A stretch of 64,000 nucleotides of DNA from Sideroxyarcus sp045866275 (GCA_045866275.1 BAAFRX010000001.1:173306-237305); one strand, 5' to 3'. Shown: positions 33,120 to 41,946, counted from the stretch's first letter. Notes: generated from the sequence alone by a model not told the origin. Program-made: numbers and translations.

Positions 33120-34463
33120 ATGATCAAAAGACTATTCAGGAAAGTGTTCGGCAAATCCCGCACGGCCAAGGCGGCGGGCAAGGCGCATGTGATTCCGTTG
33201 CGCGAGCACCGGGTGGCGCGTGACGGCATCAGCGACAGCGCGCAGCGCGTGACCGACGGCCTGCAGGCGGCCGGCTTCCAGGCGTACGTGGTGGGGGGCG
33301 CGGTGCGCGATTTGCTGCTGGGGCGCCGCCCCAAGGATTTCGATGTGGCGACCGACGCCACGCCCGAGCAGGTGAAGCGCGTGTTTCGCCGCGCCCGCAT
33401 CATTGGCCGCCGGTTCAAGCTGGTGCACGTCATGTTCGGCAGCGAAACCATCGAGGTCTCCACCTTCCGCCGTGCGATGGAGGTTGACGAGGCGGAGACC
33501 GACGCGCACGGGCGCATCCTGCGCGACAACGAATTCGGCGACATGGAGCAGGATGCCGCGCGGCGCGATTTCACCGCCAACGCACTGTTTTACGACCCCG
33601 CGACCCAGGAGATCATCGATTACCACCACGGCTATGCCGACATCCGCGCCAAGGTGTTGCGCATGATCGGCGACCCGGAAGTGCGGTTCCGCGAGGACCC
33701 GGTGCGGATGCTGCGCGCGGTGCGGCTGGCCGCCAAGCTCGGGATGAAGATCGATCCCGCCACGGCCGCGCCGATCGCCCGTCTGAAGGAACTGTTGCGC
33801 AATGTGCCGGAGGCGCGCCTGTTCGACGAGATGCTCAAACTGCTGTTGTCCGGCCACGCGCTGGCATGCATCAAAAAACTGCGTTTCAAGGGCCTGCACC
33901 ATGGCCTGTTGCCGATGCTGGACGTGATCCTTGAACAGCCGATGGGCGAAAAGTTTGTGATGCTGGCCTTGCAGAACACCGATGACCGCATTGCCGCAGA
34001 CAAGCCGGCTTCGCCCGCTTTCCTGTTTGCCGCATTGCTGTGGCATGAAGTGCTGGCGACCTGGAAAACCAGGCAGGCGGCGGGAGAGCGGCCGGTCGCC
34101 GCGCTGCATGCGGCCATGGATGACGTGCTGGAACGGCAGCGTGCGCAACTCGCCATCCCGCGCCGCTATGACACGGTAATGAAAGAGTTGTGGCTGTTGC
34201 AGCCGCGCTTCGAGCAGCGCGGCGGACAGCGTCCGTTCCGCCTGCTGGCGTTGCCGCGTTTCCGTGCCGCCTACGATTTTCTGTTGTTGCGCTGCGCCAG
34301 CGGCGAGGTCGATGCGGCGCTGGGTGACTGGTGGACCGAGTTTCAGGAAGCCGACGAGGCGCGCCGCGCCGAGATGCTGCAGCCGGACAGCGGTGCGCCG
34401 AAGAAACGCCGCCGCCGCAAAAAGCCGTCTGCTGCCGTGCAGGCAGAATTGCCGATCGATTGA
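33120..34463 (+). CDS. pcnB: Poly(A) polymerase I
   Basis: 447 aa. It adds 3' poly(A) tails that promote RNA decay. The nucleotidyltransferase core has YVVGGAVRDLLLGRRPKDFDVATDATPEQ, with the two catalytic Asp residues in DFD, and RRDFTANALFYDP, then EDPVRMLRAVRLAAKLG. The basic N-terminus and the very basic C-terminus (KKRRRRKKPS) fit PcnB rather than the CCA enzyme. A TATAAT at 33057-33062 is a possible -10. The stop overlaps the folK start, as in many proteobacteria. Confidence 0.94.
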   Translation: MIKRLFRKVFGKSRTAKAAGKAHVIPLREHRVARDGISDSAQRVTDGLQAAGFQAYVVGGAVRDLLLGRRPKDFDVATDATPEQVKRVFRRARIIGRRFKLVHVMFGSETIEVSTFRRAMEVDEAETDAHGRILRDNEFGDMEQDAARRDFTANALFYDPATQEIIDYHHGYADIRAKVLRMIGDPEVRFREDPVRMLRAVRLAAKLGMKIDPATAAPIARLKELLRNVPEARLFDEMLKLLLSGHALACIKKLRFKGLHHGLLPMLDVILEQPMGEKFVMLALQNTDDRIAADKPASPAFLFAALLWHEVLATWKTRQAAGERPVAALHAAMDDVLERQRAQLAIPRRYDTVMKELWLLQPRFEQRGGQRPFRLLALPRFRAAYDFLLLRCASGEVDAALGDWWTEFQEADEARRAEMLQPDSGAPKKRRRRKKPSAAVQAELPID

Positions 34464-34948
34464 TGCGGCATCTCGCTTACCTCGCGCTGGGCAGCAACCT
34501 TGAAGACCCGGCTGCACAAGTCAGAAATGCGATGAATGCCCTGGATGCGCTGCCGCACACCCGTGTGCTGAAATGCTCATCGTTGTATCGCAGCGCGCCG
34601 GTCGGCTATCTGGACCAGCCCGATTTCATCAACGCGGTGGTGCAGGTGGCAACCGGACTGGCGCCGCATGCGCTGCTGGATGCGATGCTGGCGCTGGAAC
34701 AGGCTTGCGGCCGCACGCGCGAATTCGCCAATGCGCCGCGCACGCTCGATCTGGACTTGTTGCTGTATGAGGCTCTTGTGCTGCACGAACACGGCCTGAC
34801 CTTGCCGCACCCGCAAATGCACCGGCGTGCCTTCGTGTTGCAGCCGTTGCTTGAAATTGCGCCGGATTGCGTGATTCCCGGAGTCGGCCCGGCGGCAGTG
34901 GTGGCAAAGGCGTGCGCCGAGCAACAGCTGGTGCGGTTGGATTCGTAG
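34463..34948 (+). CDS. folK: 2-amino-4-hydroxy-6-hydroxymethyldihydropteridine pyrophosphokinase
   Basis: 161 aa. It pyrophosphorylates the pterin in folate synthesis. Motifs are YLALGSNLEDP, DQPDFINAVVQVATGL, and RTLDLDLLLYE with PHPQMHRRAFVLQPLLEIAP. The ATG shares one base with the pcnB stop. The stop codon TAG lies inside the 5' arm of a REP-B element (CGTAGGTCGG), so the C-terminus may be REP-truncated, although the length is close to normal. Confidence 0.95.
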   Translation: MRHLAYLALGSNLEDPAAQVRNAMNALDALPHTRVLKCSSLYRSAPVGYLDQPDFINAVVQVATGLAPHALLDAMLALEQACGRTREFANAPRTLDLDLLLYEALVLHEHGLTLPHPQMHRRAFVLQPLLEIAPDCVIPGVGPAAVVAKACAEQQLVRLDS

Positions 34949-34989
34949 GTCGGACTTCAGTCCGACAGGTCGGGATGAAGCCAGACCCA
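34944..34989. repeat. REP-B pair; first arm supplies the folK stop codon
   Basis: CGTAGGTCGG..GTCCGAC at 34944-34966 and a degenerate arm at 34967-34989 (GGTCGGGATGAAGCCAGACC). The TAG of folK is bases 34946-34948. The pair lies between folK and the dgk-panBC genes. Confidence 0.8.
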
Positions 34990-35013
34990 TAGTGTTTCCA
35001 AGGACTTGCAAGG

Positions 35014-35655
35014 ATGCTGGAAAAATATCGCTACATCGTGGTGGAAGGCCCCATTGGCGTGGGCAAGACCAGCCTCGCCCGGCGTCTGGCCGAACACGCC
35101 GCCGCGCAGCCGATGCTGGAAAAGCCGCAGGATAATCCGTTTCTGGCGCGGTTCTACGAGGACGCCGCGCGCTACGCGCTGCCGACTCAACTTTTTTTCC
35201 TGTTCCAGCGCATCGACGAGGTGCGCGAGCTGACGCAGATGGACATGTTCCGGACGCGGACCATTGCCGATTACCTGTTCGACAAGGATGATCTGTTCGC
35301 GCGCCTGAACCTGAGCGATGAGGAATACACCCTGTACCAGTCGATCTACCGCAACCTGGCACCGCAGGCGCCCGCGCCCGACCTGGTCATCTATTTGCAG
35401 GCTTCGGTCGATACCCTGGTCGAGCGGGTGCGGCGGCGCGGCCACCGCTACGAGCGGCCCATTCAGGACGATTATCTGGCACGTCTGGCCGACAACTATC
35501 GTGAATTCTTCCATCACTACAGCGCTGCCCCCGTGCTGGTGGTGAATAGCGAAAACCTGAATTTTGCGGATAATGCGGATGACTTCCAGCTGCTGCTCGA
35601 CCGCATCGGCCGCATGCGTGGGCAGCGCGAGTATTTCAACGTGAGTGGGGACTGA
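35014..35655 (+). CDS. Deoxynucleoside kinase (dGK/dAK family)
   Basis: 213 aa. The P-loop is VVEGPIGVGKTSLARRLAEH; QLFFLFQR and the DRS-like LID Arg/Glu region RRRGHRYERPIQDDYL are typical of the dNK family. It phosphorylates deoxyguanosine or deoxyadenosine for salvage; the exact preference is unknown. The folK-dNK-panB-panC order is common in betaproteobacteria. It begins 65 bp after folK. Confidence 0.88.
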   Translation: MLEKYRYIVVEGPIGVGKTSLARRLAEHAAAQPMLEKPQDNPFLARFYEDAARYALPTQLFFLFQRIDEVRELTQMDMFRTRTIADYLFDKDDLFARLNLSDEEYTLYQSIYRNLAPQAPAPDLVIYLQASVDTLVERVRRRGHRYERPIQDDYLARLADNYREFFHHYSAAPVLVVNSENLNFADNADDFQLLLDRIGRMRGQREYFNVSGD

Positions 35656-35660
35656 AGCGC

Positions 35661-36455
35661 ATGGCGCGAATGACTTTGAGCAAGCTGCAAACGATGCGCG
35701 AGCGCGGCGAAAAAATCGCCGTGCTGACCTGCTACGACGCCAGCTTCGCCACGCTGCTGGAGAACAATGGCGTGGAAGTTCTGCTGGTCGGCGATTCGCT
35801 CGGCATGGTGGTGCAGGGACGCGAGAGCACGCTGCCCGTCACCATCGAGCAGATGGCGTATCACACCTCCTGTGTTGCCAGCGGCGCGCAGCAGGCGTTC
35901 ATCATCGCCGACATGCCCTTCGGCACCTCGCAATACAGCCCGCGCGAGACTTTTTCCTACGCCGTGCAACTGATGCAGGCCGGGGCCGAGATGGTCAAGC
36001 TCGAAGGCGGCGCGGAGATGGCCGATACGGTTGCTTTCCTGACTTCGCGGGGCATTCCGGTGTGCGGCCATATCGGCCTCACCCCGCAATCGGTGAACCA
36101 GCTCGGCGGCTACAAGGTGCAGGGCAAGACCGATGCCGCCGCCAGGAAACTGCTGAATGATGCGCAAGCCTTGCAGGACGCAGGTGCGGGCCTGATCGTG
36201 CTCGAAGCCATTCCCGCCGCGCTGGGCGCGCAAGTCACCCAACAACTGCGCATCCCCACCATCGGCATCGGCGCGGGGCCTGACTGTTCCGGCCAGGTGC
36301 TGGTGGTGTACGACATGCTCGGCATCTATCCCGGCAAAAAAGCGCGCTTCGTGAAGGATTTCATGCCGGGTGCGGGCTCCATCGCGCAGGCGGTGGCGAA
36401 CTACGTGGCCGAAGTGAAGTCGGGAGCATTTCCGGCGGCGGAGCATTCGTTCTGA
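35661..36455 (+). CDS. panB: 3-methyl-2-oxobutanoate hydroxymethyltransferase
   Basis: 264 aa, normal. It makes ketopantoate from ketoisovalerate with methylene-THF and Mg2+. Blocks CYDASFATLLENNGVEVLLVGDSLGM, FGTSQYSP, VKLEGG, GHIGLTPQS and IGIGAGPDCSGQVLVVYDMLG contain the metal and substrate ligands. It begins 5 bp after the kinase gene and shares one base with panC. Confidence 0.96.
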   Translation: MARMTLSKLQTMRERGEKIAVLTCYDASFATLLENNGVEVLLVGDSLGMVVQGRESTLPVTIEQMAYHTSCVASGAQQAFIIADMPFGTSQYSPRETFSYAVQLMQAGAEMVKLEGGAEMADTVAFLTSRGIPVCGHIGLTPQSVNQLGGYKVQGKTDAAARKLLNDAQALQDAGAGLIVLEAIPAALGAQVTQQLRIPTIGIGAGPDCSGQVLVVYDMLGIYPGKKARFVKDFMPGAGSIAQAVANYVAEVKSGAFPAAEHSF

Positions 36456-37282
36456 TGCAACTCATTCATTCCGTATCCGAGCTGCGCGCCCGTCTCGCCG
36501 GCGAAAACGCCGTCGCTCTCGTGCCCACCATGGGCAATCTGCATGAAGGGCATATCGCGCTGGTGCGCCAGGCGCGGGAACGCGGGACATGCGTGGTGGC
36601 GAGCATCTTCGTCAACCCCCTGCAGTTCGGGCCGAACGAGGATTTTGACCGGTACCCGCGCACGCTGGAGGCGGATTGCGCCAAGCTGCAAGGGCTGGCG
36701 GACGTGGTGTTTGCGCCATCGGTCGGCGCAATGTATCCCGAAACACAGACGGTCTTCGTCGAGCCGCCACCCCTCGCCAATGAATTGTGCGGCGCATGCC
36801 GTCCCGGCCATTTTCGCGGCATGGCCACGGTGGTGCTGAAGCTGTTCAATCTGGTGCAGCCGCAAGTGGCACTGTTCGGCAAGAAGGATTATCAGCAACT
36901 CGCCCTCATTCGGCAGATGGTCAGCCAGTTCAATCTGCCCATCGAGATCGTCGGGGGCGAGACGGTGCGCGCGGCGGACGGTCTGGCCTTGTCCTCGCGC
37001 AACCAGTATCTTTCGCCCGCCGAGCGAACCGAGGCGGTTTTTCTGTATCGAACGCTGGTCGCGGCGGCTGACGCGCTGCGGGCGGACGACAAAGACCCTG
37101 CCGTCATCGAGCAGAAGGCCGCGCAAGCGCTTGTCAAGCGCGGCTGGCAGGTGGAGTATGTGTCCATCCGCGCCCAGGCAGGACTGGCAATACCGCAACA
37201 AGGTGAGCGCGCACGCGTGATCCTGACGGCGGCAAGGCTGGGCAAAACCCGCCTGATCGACAACATCGAGGTTTGTCTTTGA
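36455..37282 (+). CDS. panC: Pantothenate synthetase
   Basis: 275 aa. It joins pantoate and beta-alanine with ATP. The HIGH-like motif is PTMGNLHEGHIALVRQA. Other blocks are SIFVNPLQFGPNEDFDRYPR, RPGHFRGMATVVLKLFNLVQP, FGKKDYQQL and SSRNQYLSP. It is coupled to panB and followed by panD with its own promoter. FolK and the pan genes place two cofactor pathways in one cluster. Confidence 0.96.
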   Translation: MQLIHSVSELRARLAGENAVALVPTMGNLHEGHIALVRQARERGTCVVASIFVNPLQFGPNEDFDRYPRTLEADCAKLQGLADVVFAPSVGAMYPETQTVFVEPPPLANELCGACRPGHFRGMATVVLKLFNLVQPQVALFGKKDYQQLALIRQMVSQFNLPIEIVGGETVRAADGLALSSRNQYLSPAERTEAVFLYRTLVAAADALRADDKDPAVIEQKAAQALVKRGWQVEYVSIRAQAGLAIPQQGERARVILTAARLGKTRLIDNIEVCL

Positions 37283-37300
37283 GGTGGCGGCGTTTATAAT
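37273..37300 (+). promoter_or_regulatory. Candidate sigma70 promoter of panD
   Basis: TTGTCT at 37273-37278 and a perfect TATAAT at 37295-37300, 16-bp spacer, 40 bp before the panD ATG. The -35 overlaps the end of panC. Confidence 0.6.
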
Positions 37301-37339
37301 GCGCGACTCCGCAAGCAGAGGGTGGGACAGGAGGTAATC

Positions 37340-37723
37340 ATGCAACGAACCATGCTACAAGCCAAATTGCACCGCGTGCGCGTGACGCAGTCCGAACTGC
37401 ATTACGAGGGTTCGTGCGCCATCGACGACGACTTCCTCGATGCATCCGGCATCCGCGAATATCAGCAGATCGATATCTACAATGTCACCAACGGCGAGCG
37501 TTTCACCACATATGCCATCCGTGCTGCGCGCGGCTCCCGCACCATCTCGGTCAACGGGGCGGCGGCACACAAGGCGAACCCGGGCGACATCCTCATCATT
37601 GCGGCCTACGCCAACTATTCCGAGCTGGAATTGCAGAAATATCATCCCTCCCTCGTCTATTTCGACGAGAACAATCGCATCATCGAACAGCGCAAAAAGA
37701 TTCCGGTGCAGGCAGCCGGCTGA
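37340..37723 (+). CDS. panD: Aspartate 1-decarboxylase (pyruvoyl enzyme)
   Basis: 127 aa. It makes beta-alanine from aspartate. The self-cleavage site is Gly-Ser in HYEGSCAIDDDFLDASGI; after cleavage the Ser becomes the pyruvoyl group. Other marks are YNVTNGERFTTYAI and GAAAHKANPGD. The start at 37340 is set by a strong AGGAGGT 5 bp upstream. With panB and panC it completes the pantothenate set. A strong terminator follows. Confidence 0.96.
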   Translation: MQRTMLQAKLHRVRVTQSELHYEGSCAIDDDFLDASGIREYQQIDIYNVTNGERFTTYAIRAARGSRTISVNGAAAHKANPGDILIIAAYANYSELELQKYHPSLVYFDENNRIIEQRKKIPVQAAG

Positions 37724-37741
37724 TTCGCCGCCTTGAATGCA

Positions 37742-37772
37742 AACAGCCCCGCTACGGCGGGGCTGTTGTTTT
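37742..37772 (+). terminator. Rho-independent terminator after panD
   Basis: Perfect 11-bp stem AACAGCCCCGC / GCGGGGCTGTT with a TACG loop, followed by GTTTTG. It lies 18 bp after the panD stop. Confidence 0.9.
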
Positions 37773-37773
37773 G

Positions 37774-37845
37774 TGTGGGTCGGACTTCAGTCCGACAAAG
37801 CAGCGATGAACTCAACCCATTGTCGGGTTAAAACCCGACCCACAA
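37774..37845. repeat. REP-B pair between convergent panD and purB
   Basis: Arms 37774-37796 (TGTGGGTCGGACTTCAGTCC..) and 37821-37845 (TGTCGGGTTAAAACCCGACC..) in opposite orientation, immediately downstream of the panD terminator. Each arm is itself palindromic, and GTGGGTCGG pairs with CCGACCCAC of the second arm. Confidence 0.88.
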
Positions 37846-37886
37846 GGTTTTCCTGCACATTGGCAGCGTACAACACTACACTGGAT

Positions 37887-39257
37887 TCAGATACGTTTCG
37901 CCAGTTCCGCGGCCTTGCCGATATACGTTTCCGGACGCAAGGCCTGCAGACGCAGTTTCTCGCTTTCCGGAATCGCCAGCGTATGGATGAAGGCGGCCAG
38001 ACTTTCGCGGTTGATGCCGCCCTTGCCGCGCGTGAGTTCCTTCAATTTGTCGTAGGCGTTCTCGATGTTGTAGCGGCGCATCACGGTCTGGATCGGCTCG
38101 GCCAGCACTTCCCAGCTGTGGTCCAGGTCTTCCGCCAGTTTCTGCGGGTTGGCCTCCAGCTTGTTCAGGCCTTTCACACAGGATTCGTAGGCGAGCAGGG
38201 TATAGCCCAGTGCCACGCCCATGTTGCGCAACACGGTGGAATCGGTGAGGTCGCGCTGCCAGCGTGAGATTGGCAGCTTTTCCGACAGATGTTTTAACAG
38301 TGCATTGGCCAGGCCGAGATTGCCTTCGGCGTTCTCGAAGTCGATCGGGTTCACCTTGTGCGGCATGGTGGAAGAACCCACCTCGCCCGCCACCACGCGC
38401 TGCTTGAAATAACCGAGCGAGATGTAGCCCCAGAGGTCGCGGTTCAGGTCGATCAGGATGGTGTTGGCGCGGGCATAGGCATCGTACAGTTCGGCCATGC
38501 AGTCATGCGGCTCGATCTGGATGGTGTAGGGGTTGAAGGCCAGACCGCGCGCTTCGACGAAACGTTTGGCAAAACCCTCCCAATCGACATCGGGGTAGGC
38601 CGACAGGTGCGCGTTGTAGTTGCCGACCGCGCCGTTGATCTTGCCCATGATTTCGACCCCGGCGATGCGCGCATGGGCGCGGCGCAGGCGATACACCACG
38701 TTCGCCATTTCCTTGCCCAGCGTGCTCGGCGTCGCGGTCTGGCCGTGGGTGCGGCACAGCAGCGGCAGCGAGGCGTGGGCATGCGCCAGGTCTTGCAGTT
38801 TGTCGATGATGACGCGCAGGGTTGGCAGCATCACTTCGTCGCGCGCGTGGCGCAACATCAGCGCATGCGACAGGTTGTTGATGTCTTCCGAGGTGCAGGC
38901 GAAGTGGATGAATTCCAGCGCATCTTTGGTTTCGTCGTTCTCCTCCAGTTTCTCGCGCAGCCAGTATTCGATCGCCTTCACGTCATGGTTGGTGCGGCAC
39001 TCGATCGTCTTGATCTGTTCGGCATCCGCCTCGCTGAATTCGGCGGCAAGCTGGTCGAGCCAGGCGATGGTGGCGACCGAGAACGGCGGCAGTTCGACGA
39101 TGGCGGGTTCCGCGCTCAACGCTTTCAGCCATTCGATCTCCACCCGCAGGCGATAGCGGATCAAACCGAATTCGCTGAAATGCGGGCGCAATGTTGCGAC
39201 TTTCTGGTGGTAGCGCCCGTCGAGGGGAGAAAGGGCGGTAAGGGCTGACAATGACAT
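37887..39257 (-). CDS. purB: Adenylosuccinate lyase
   Basis: 456 aa. It catalyses two fumarate-releasing steps in purine synthesis. Signature SSTMPHKVNPIDFENAEGN, catalytic His in CRTHGQTATPSTLGKEMAN, and HFACTSEDINNLSHALM are present. The start at 39257 (MSLSALTALSPLDGRY) matches the family; an ATG seven codons upstream is less likely. It follows mnmA, reflecting the conserved nudJ-mnmA-(hflD)-purB order; hflD is missing here. Confidence 0.96.
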   Translation of the reverse strand: MSLSALTALSPLDGRYHQKVATLRPHFSEFGLIRYRLRVEIEWLKALSAEPAIVELPPFSVATIAWLDQLAAEFSEADAEQIKTIECRTNHDVKAIEYWLREKLEENDETKDALEFIHFACTSEDINNLSHALMLRHARDEVMLPTLRVIIDKLQDLAHAHASLPLLCRTHGQTATPSTLGKEMANVVYRLRRAHARIAGVEIMGKINGAVGNYNAHLSAYPDVDWEGFAKRFVEARGLAFNPYTIQIEPHDCMAELYDAYARANTILIDLNRDLWGYISLGYFKQRVVAGEVGSSTMPHKVNPIDFENAEGNLGLANALLKHLSEKLPISRWQRDLTDSTVLRNMGVALGYTLLAYESCVKGLNKLEANPQKLAEDLDHSWEVLAEPIQTVMRRYNIENAYDKLKELTRGKGGINRESLAAFIHTLAIPESEKLRLQALRPETYIGKAAELAKRI

Positions 39258-39302
39258 GGTGTGTGCTTTCAAATTCAAAATGGGCCGCGCGATTTTACCG
39301 CG

Positions 39303-40391
39303 TTATTGCTCGATGATGCCGCCACCGAGGCACACCGCGCCGTCATACAGGACGACTGATTGGCCCGGCGTCACCGCCCACTGCGCTTGGTCGAAGGTGA
39401 AACGGGCGGCATTGTCGGCCAGTGGGATGATGCGGCAGGCCGCATCCTGCTGGCGGTAGCGCGTCTTGGCCGCGTAGGCGCGCGTGCTTTCCGGCGCGCC
39501 GCCGCTGATCCAGTGCAGGTCCAGCGCATCCAGTTGCGACTTCAGCAACAGCGGATGGTCATGTCCCTGCACCACGAGCAGGCGGTTGTTGGCCATGTCC
39601 TTGCCGGCGACGAACCACGGCTCGCCGCTGCCTTCCTTGCCGCCGCCGATGCCTAACCCTTGGCGCTGGCCGTAGGTGTAGAACGACAGGCCCATGTGCC
39701 GGCCCATTACCTTGCCTTCTGGGGTGACCATATCGCCCGGTTTGGTCGGCAGATAGCGGCTGAGGAACTCGCGGAACGGGCGCTCGCCGATGAAGCAGAT
39801 GCCGGTGCTGTCCTTCTTCGCCGCGTTGGACAGTCCATGCTGGTGCGCGATCTCGCGTACCTTGCGCTTGGGGATGTTGTTCAGCGGGAACATCGACTTG
39901 GATAGTTGCTGCTGGTTCAGGCGGTGCAGGAAGTAGCTCTGATCCTTGCTGGCATCGTCCGCCTTGAGCAGTTGGAACAAACCATCCCGTTCGCGCACGC
40001 CGGCGTAATGGCCGGTGGCGATCTTCTCGGCACCAAGCCGGATGGCATGGTCGAGGAAGGCCTTGAACTTGATCTCCGAATTGCACAGGATGTCCGGATT
40101 GGGTGTGCGCCCGGCCTCATATTCGCGCAGGAAATAACTGAACACGCGCTCCTTGTATTCCTTGGCGAAATTCACCGCCTCGATGGGGATGCCGATGGTG
40201 TCCGCCACCGCAACCGCATCGATCAGGTCCTGGCGCGAGGAGCAGTATTCGCTGTCGTCATCGTCTTCCCAGTTCTTCATGAACAGGCCGATGACCTCGA
40301 AGCCCTGTTGCTTGAGCAATAAAGCGGTCACGGAAGAATCCACGCCGCCGGACATGCCGACAACGACAGTGATTTTACGATTGCTGTTCAC
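39303..40391 (-). CDS. mnmA: tRNA-specific 2-thiouridylase MnmA
   Basis: 362 aa, GTG start. It thiolates U34 of Lys, Glu and Gln tRNAs using sulfur from IscS (encoded at 44.0 kb) through the Tus relay. The PP-loop is VVGMSGGVDSSVTALLLK; catalytic cysteines are in NPDILCNSEIKF and STGICFIGER; GHYAGV is also present. The sequence before the GTG, GTAGGGAGAGG, is part of a REP-C palindrome and is the only purine-rich ribosome-binding candidate. Confidence 0.95.
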   Translation of the reverse strand: MNSNRKITVVVGMSGGVDSSVTALLLKQQGFEVIGLFMKNWEDDDDSEYCSSRQDLIDAVAVADTIGIPIEAVNFAKEYKERVFSYFLREYEAGRTPNPDILCNSEIKFKAFLDHAIRLGAEKIATGHYAGVRERDGLFQLLKADDASKDQSYFLHRLNQQQLSKSMFPLNNIPKRKVREIAHQHGLSNAAKKDSTGICFIGERPFREFLSRYLPTKPGDMVTPEGKVMGRHMGLSFYTYGQRQGLGIGGGKEGSGEPWFVAGKDMANNRLLVVQGHDHPLLLKSQLDALDLHWISGGAPESTRAYAAKTRYRQQDAACRIIPLADNAARFTFDQAQWAVTPGQSVVLYDGAVCLGGGIIEQ

Positions 40392-40396
40392 AATCG

Positions 40397-40431
40397 GCCC
40401 CTCTCCCTACGGGAGAGGGTTCGGGTGAGGG
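40397..40431. repeat. REP-C palindrome in the mnmA leader
   Basis: CCCCTCTCCCTACGGGAGAG followed by GGTTCGGGTGAGGG, occupying most of the 48-bp nudJ-mnmA gap. On the minus strand its arm reads GGGAGAGGGG, 6-16 bp before the mnmA GTG. It is the only REP-C copy in this window that is not inside a coding frame. Confidence 0.85.
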
Positions 40432-40439
40432 TTTGTCTT

Positions 40440-40886
40440 TTACTCATAGTGAGTGATCAACTCCAGCGGGTAACGCTTGCCCGCAAGATAATCCTCGATG
40501 CAACGCAGGATCAGCGGGCTGCGGTGGCGTTCCTGGGTGGTGCGAATCTCGTCCAGGGTCATCCACGCCGCACGCACGATGCCGGTGTCCAGCGTGCGTT
40601 CAGGGTGATGGGCGGTGATGCGTCCGCCGAAGGCGAAGCGCAGATAGGTAATGTCGGAGCCGGGCGCGGGCCAGCGATAGATGCCGATCAGATATTCCGG
40701 CACAAAATCATAGCCGGATTCTTCCAGGGTCTCGCGTACAGCACCTTCAGCCAGCGTCTCGTTTGCTTCCCAGTGTCCGGCCGGTTGGTTGAAACGCAGC
40801 CCTTGGGCGGTTTCCTCCTCGACAAGCAGGAATTTGCCATCCTGTTCGAGCACGGCGGCAACGGTGGCGTGGGGTTTCCAGATCAT
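40440..40886 (-). CDS. nudJ: Nudix hydrolase, NudJ-like phosphatase
   Basis: 148 aa. The Nudix box is GHWEANETLAEGAVRETLEESGY (Gx5Ex7REVxEExGx type). HATVAAVLEQDGKFLLVEE at the N-terminus and the NQPAG are typical of NudJ, which removes phosphate from HMP-PP and nucleoside di- and triphosphates. The neighbour mnmA supports the NudJ assignment, as in E. coli. The start at 40886 (MIWKPHATV) is chosen by family length. Confidence 0.9.
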   Translation of the reverse strand: MIWKPHATVAAVLEQDGKFLLVEEETAQGLRFNQPAGHWEANETLAEGAVRETLEESGYDFVPEYLIGIYRWPAPGSDITYLRFAFGGRITAHHPERTLDTGIVRAAWMTLDEIRTTQERHRSPLILRCIEDYLAGKRYPLELITHYE

Positions 40887-41031
40887 TGGGTGGTCGCAGT
40901 GTTCACGCGTGCCATCGTGGGGGTGGCGTAGGCGTTCGCGGCGCATCCCGTGGGCATGCCGCTCATGTTGTGGAATCGGTTAAATGCATTCATTCCGGAT
41001 CGTGATGCACTGTTTGGACGGGCAATCCTGT

Positions 41032-41829
41032 TTAAGCCTTTAATCCGTCCGTCAGGTGCGGCGCGATGAGCTTGAGCAGTTGTTCGTGGATGAACGGGTT
41101 GCCAGCGCAGATGTGGCCACTGCTCATGTAATTCTGATTACCCGCCAGGTCGCTCACGATGCCGCCGGCCTCGGAGATGAGCAGTGCGCCCCCGGCGATG
41201 TCCCAGGGCTTGAGGCCGGTTTCGAAGAAGCCGTCGTAGCGGCCGGCGGCGGTCCAGGCCAGATCGAGCGAGGCGGCGCCGGGGCGGCGCAGGCCGGCAG
41301 TCTGCTGCATCAGGTCGCGGAAGATTGCCATGTAGGCGTCCATGTGCTCGAAGCGCGTGTAGGGGAAGCCGGTGCCGATTAGGGCGTCGGCCATCTCCTT
41401 GCGTTTGCTGACGCGGAGGCGCTTGTCGTTGAGGAATGCGCCGCGGCCGCGCGTGGCGGTGAACAGGTCGTTCTTGGTCGGGTCATAGACGACGGCCTGG
41501 GTCAGCACGCCGTTGTGCTGGAGCGCGATGGAGACCGCGTACTGGGGAACGCCATGCAGGAAGTTGGTGGTGCCGTCGAGCGGGTCGATGATCCAGAGAT
41601 ATTCCGACTCGCCTTGGGCGCCGCCTTCCTCTGCTAGAATCGCGTGGGTCGGATAGGCCTGCAACAGGGCATCCACGATGATGCGCTCGGCGGCGCGATC
41701 CACTTCGCTGACGTAATCCGCATGGGATTTCTTGGTCACGGTGAGGTGGTCGATGTTGTCGGCGGCGCGATGGATCAGATTGCCTGCGCGACGCGCGGCT
41801 TTCACCGCGATGTTGAGCATGGGGTGCAT
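41032..41829 (-). CDS. suhB: Inositol-1-monophosphatase / SuhB
   Basis: 265 aa. It opens MHPMLNIAVKAARRAGNLI like E. coli SuhB. Metal motifs are AEEGG, WIIDPLDGTTNFLHG and the C-terminal KPWDIAGGALLISEAGG. In E. coli SuhB also joins the rRNA antitermination complex with NusA/NusB. It is divergent from trmJ, with a long perfect inverted repeat between them. Confidence 0.95.
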   Translation of the reverse strand: MHPMLNIAVKAARRAGNLIHRAADNIDHLTVTKKSHADYVSEVDRAAERIIVDALLQAYPTHAILAEEGGAQGESEYLWIIDPLDGTTNFLHGVPQYAVSIALQHNGVLTQAVVYDPTKNDLFTATRGRGAFLNDKRLRVSKRKEMADALIGTGFPYTRFEHMDAYMAIFRDLMQQTAGLRRPGAASLDLAWTAAGRYDGFFETGLKPWDIAGGALLISEAGGIVSDLAGNQNYMSSGHICAGNPFIHEQLLKLIAPHLTDGLKA

Positions 41830-41846
41830 AAAACGACCTTTTTAAT

Positions 41847-41895
41847 AAAGGCCGCCGCACAACGACTGCGTTCGCCGTGTTGTGCGGCGGCCTTT
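41847..41895. repeat. Perfect 17-bp inverted repeat between suhB and trmJ
   Basis: Left arm 41847-41863 (AAAGGCCGCCGCACAAC), right arm 41879-41895, loop 15 bases. On the minus strand the arm ends with CCTTT then ATTAAAAAGG, and on the plus strand with CCTTTGAACTTAA. It looks like a terminator stem but lies in the leader region of both divergent genes, so it may be a transcriptional attenuator or an insulating terminator. Confidence 0.8.
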
Positions 41896-41946
41896 GAACT
41901 TAATGAGCGATAAAATCAGGGCTCACATTCTAGTGGGTATTGCCTT

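Noticed and set aside
41847..41895. Terminator call for the suhB/trmJ hairpin
   Set aside because: It lies upstream of both genes and not after any gene, so I list it as an inverted repeat and leave the role open.
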